Below, one piece after another: positions 63,254 through 64,000 of a DNA stretch of 64,000 nucleotides; the first letter of the stretch is position 1, and each line of letters starts with the position of its first letter. Origin of the DNA: an uncultured Alphaproteobacteria bacterium (lineage in GTDB: Bacteria > Pseudomonadota > Alphaproteobacteria > UBA2966); contig CATQHA010000001.1 of the NCBI GenBank assembly GCA_958295725.1, forward strand, positions 28,816 through 92,815. The letters are read 5' to 3'. The translations under genes were made by a program, and so were the position numbers. Under the pieces are notes generated by a model, which saw only the letters and a program-made list of their open reading frames with translations, ran no database searches and was not told where the DNA came from.

Positions 63254-64000
63254 ATGCGCGAACCCGACCCCGGCCTCCGGCACATCCCGCTCGGCAGGCT
63301 CGAACTCTCCCCCGACAACGCCCGCAAGACGCCCGCGGACGACGCCGCGCTGGCCGAGCTCAAGGCCTCGATCGCCGCCCACGGCTTGCTTGAAAACCTG
63401 GTCGTCCGGCCCGTCGGCGCCGGCGAGGACGCCCGCTACGCGGTGATCGCGGGCGGGCGCAGGCTGGCCGCGATGAAGGCCCTGGCCAGGGACGGCGCGG
63501 TGGCCGCCGACTTCCCCGTGCCCTGCCGCGTGTGCGGCGACGGCGCCCTGCCGCGCGAACTGTCGCTGGCCGAGAACACGGTCCGCGTCGCCATGCACCC
63601 GGCGGACCAGGTGGAGACCTTCCGCCGCCTGGCCGACGACGGGGCGACGGCCGCCGGGATCGCCGCGCGCTTCGGCGTCGCGACCCGCACGGTCGAGCAG
63701 CGCCTGCGCCTGGGCGGCGCCGCGCCGGTGCTGCTCGACGCGCTGCGCGCCCGCGAGATCGACCTGGAGACCCTGACCGCGTTCGCCGTCACCGCCGACC
63801 AGGGCCGCCAGACCGCGGTCTGGAAGCAGATGAAGGCGCGGGGCTACCCGCCGGCGTCCTGGGAGGTGCGGCGGATGCTGACCGAGGACCGCATCCCGGC
63901 GACCTCCGACCTCGCCCGCTTCGTCGGCGTCGGCGCCTACGAGGCGGCCGGCGGCGCGGTCGACCGCGACCTGTTCGCCAATACGGACGACGCCGGCGTC
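63254..64000 (+). CDS. ParB/Spo0J-like N-terminal (ParB nuclease-fold) domain protein, partial
   Basis: 249 residues are present and the gene continues past the window. After MREPDPGLRHIPLGRLELSP comes the ParB N-domain: SPDNARKTPADDAALAELKA, HGLLENLVVRP, and the CTP-binding-like YAVIAGGRRLAAMKAL and ELSLAENTVRVAMHPADQVE motifs. An HTH follows (GATAAGIAARFGVATRTVEQ). GGAGATCGCCC precedes ATG 63254. It resembles the large ParB-like proteins of plasmids and integrative elements, supporting the view that 52-64 kb is mobile or plasmid-derived. Confidence 0.9.
   Translation, partial: MREPDPGLRHIPLGRLELSPDNARKTPADDAALAELKASIAAHGLLENLVVRPVGAGEDARYAVIAGGRRLAAMKALARDGAVAADFPVPCRVCGDGALPRELSLAENTVRVAMHPADQVETFRRLADDGATAAGIAARFGVATRTVEQRLRLGGAAPVLLDALRAREIDLETLTAFAVTADQGRQTAVWKQMKARGYPPASWEVRRMLTEDRIPATSDLARFVGVGAYEAAGGAVDRDLFANTDDAGV

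Overview
The window is 64 kb of very GC-rich DNA whose best-recognised genes look alphaproteobacterial: an Rrf2-led SUF operon, a TAXI-type TRAP transporter, a Slam/TbpB-like surface lipoprotein pair, a form II CoxL-like molybdoenzyme subunit, and ATGA-type start/stop overlaps in many operons. The genus cannot be told from the sequence. No rRNA, tRNA or CRISPR array was seen.

Layout. 1-4.5 kb: an NHLP/NHLM bacteriocin export operon (minus strand, last gene cut by the window edge) with no visible precursor peptide. 4.8-8.5 kb: a Calx-beta/autotransporter surface protein broken by one base. 8.9-15.6 kb: an alpha/alpha-toroid (squalene-cyclase-like) protein overlapping a class III aminotransferase, then a TAXI binding protein, fused TRAP permease and UspA. 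15.6-21.7 kb: a minus-strand catabolic and sulfur block (CaiB transferase, enoyl-CoA hydratase, polyamine-type binding protein, multi-rhodanese protein, cupin dioxygenase) dense in single-base frameshifts. 22.4-23.7 kb: tautomerase and amidohydrolase. 23.8-30.6 kb: a complete SUF Fe-S operon (rrf2-sufB-C-D-S-U-T-A) behind a clear sigma70-type promoter. 30.6-33 kb: a xanthine-dehydrogenase-family large subunit.

33-41 kb is a patchwork. Terminal remnants of a type ISP restriction-modification gene appear to flank an IS element, a 13-bp tandem repeat, a TbpB-like lipoprotein, its Slam translocon and small membrane proteins; a duplicated DUF1640 gene follows. 41-52 kb is core-like: cytochrome c and DM13 protein, a pgi-otsB-GH15-otsA trehalose/sugar-phosphate operon, an NDP-forming acyl-CoA synthetase-like protein, a C45 hydrolase, metK and a quinone oxidoreductase.

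52.3-64 kb is an accessory island. A MoxR ATPase, a DUF3150-like protein and a metallopeptidase/VWA protein are followed by an inserted lower-GC cassette (DprA-like, HAD phosphatase and PRTase genes with overlapping ends). Then come a decayed SRAP gene, a NADAR protein, a PAPS-reductase-like protein, small acidic proteins and a ParB-like protein that runs off the window. Five members of an intergenic repeat sit just upstream of island genes. The DprA-HAD-PRTase cassette is the best candidate for an uncharacterised, possibly defensive, system.

Many otherwise well-conserved genes carry exactly one or a few one-base indels, often in G or C runs of 4-5 and without nonsense codons. This fits assembly error at least as well as true gene decay.
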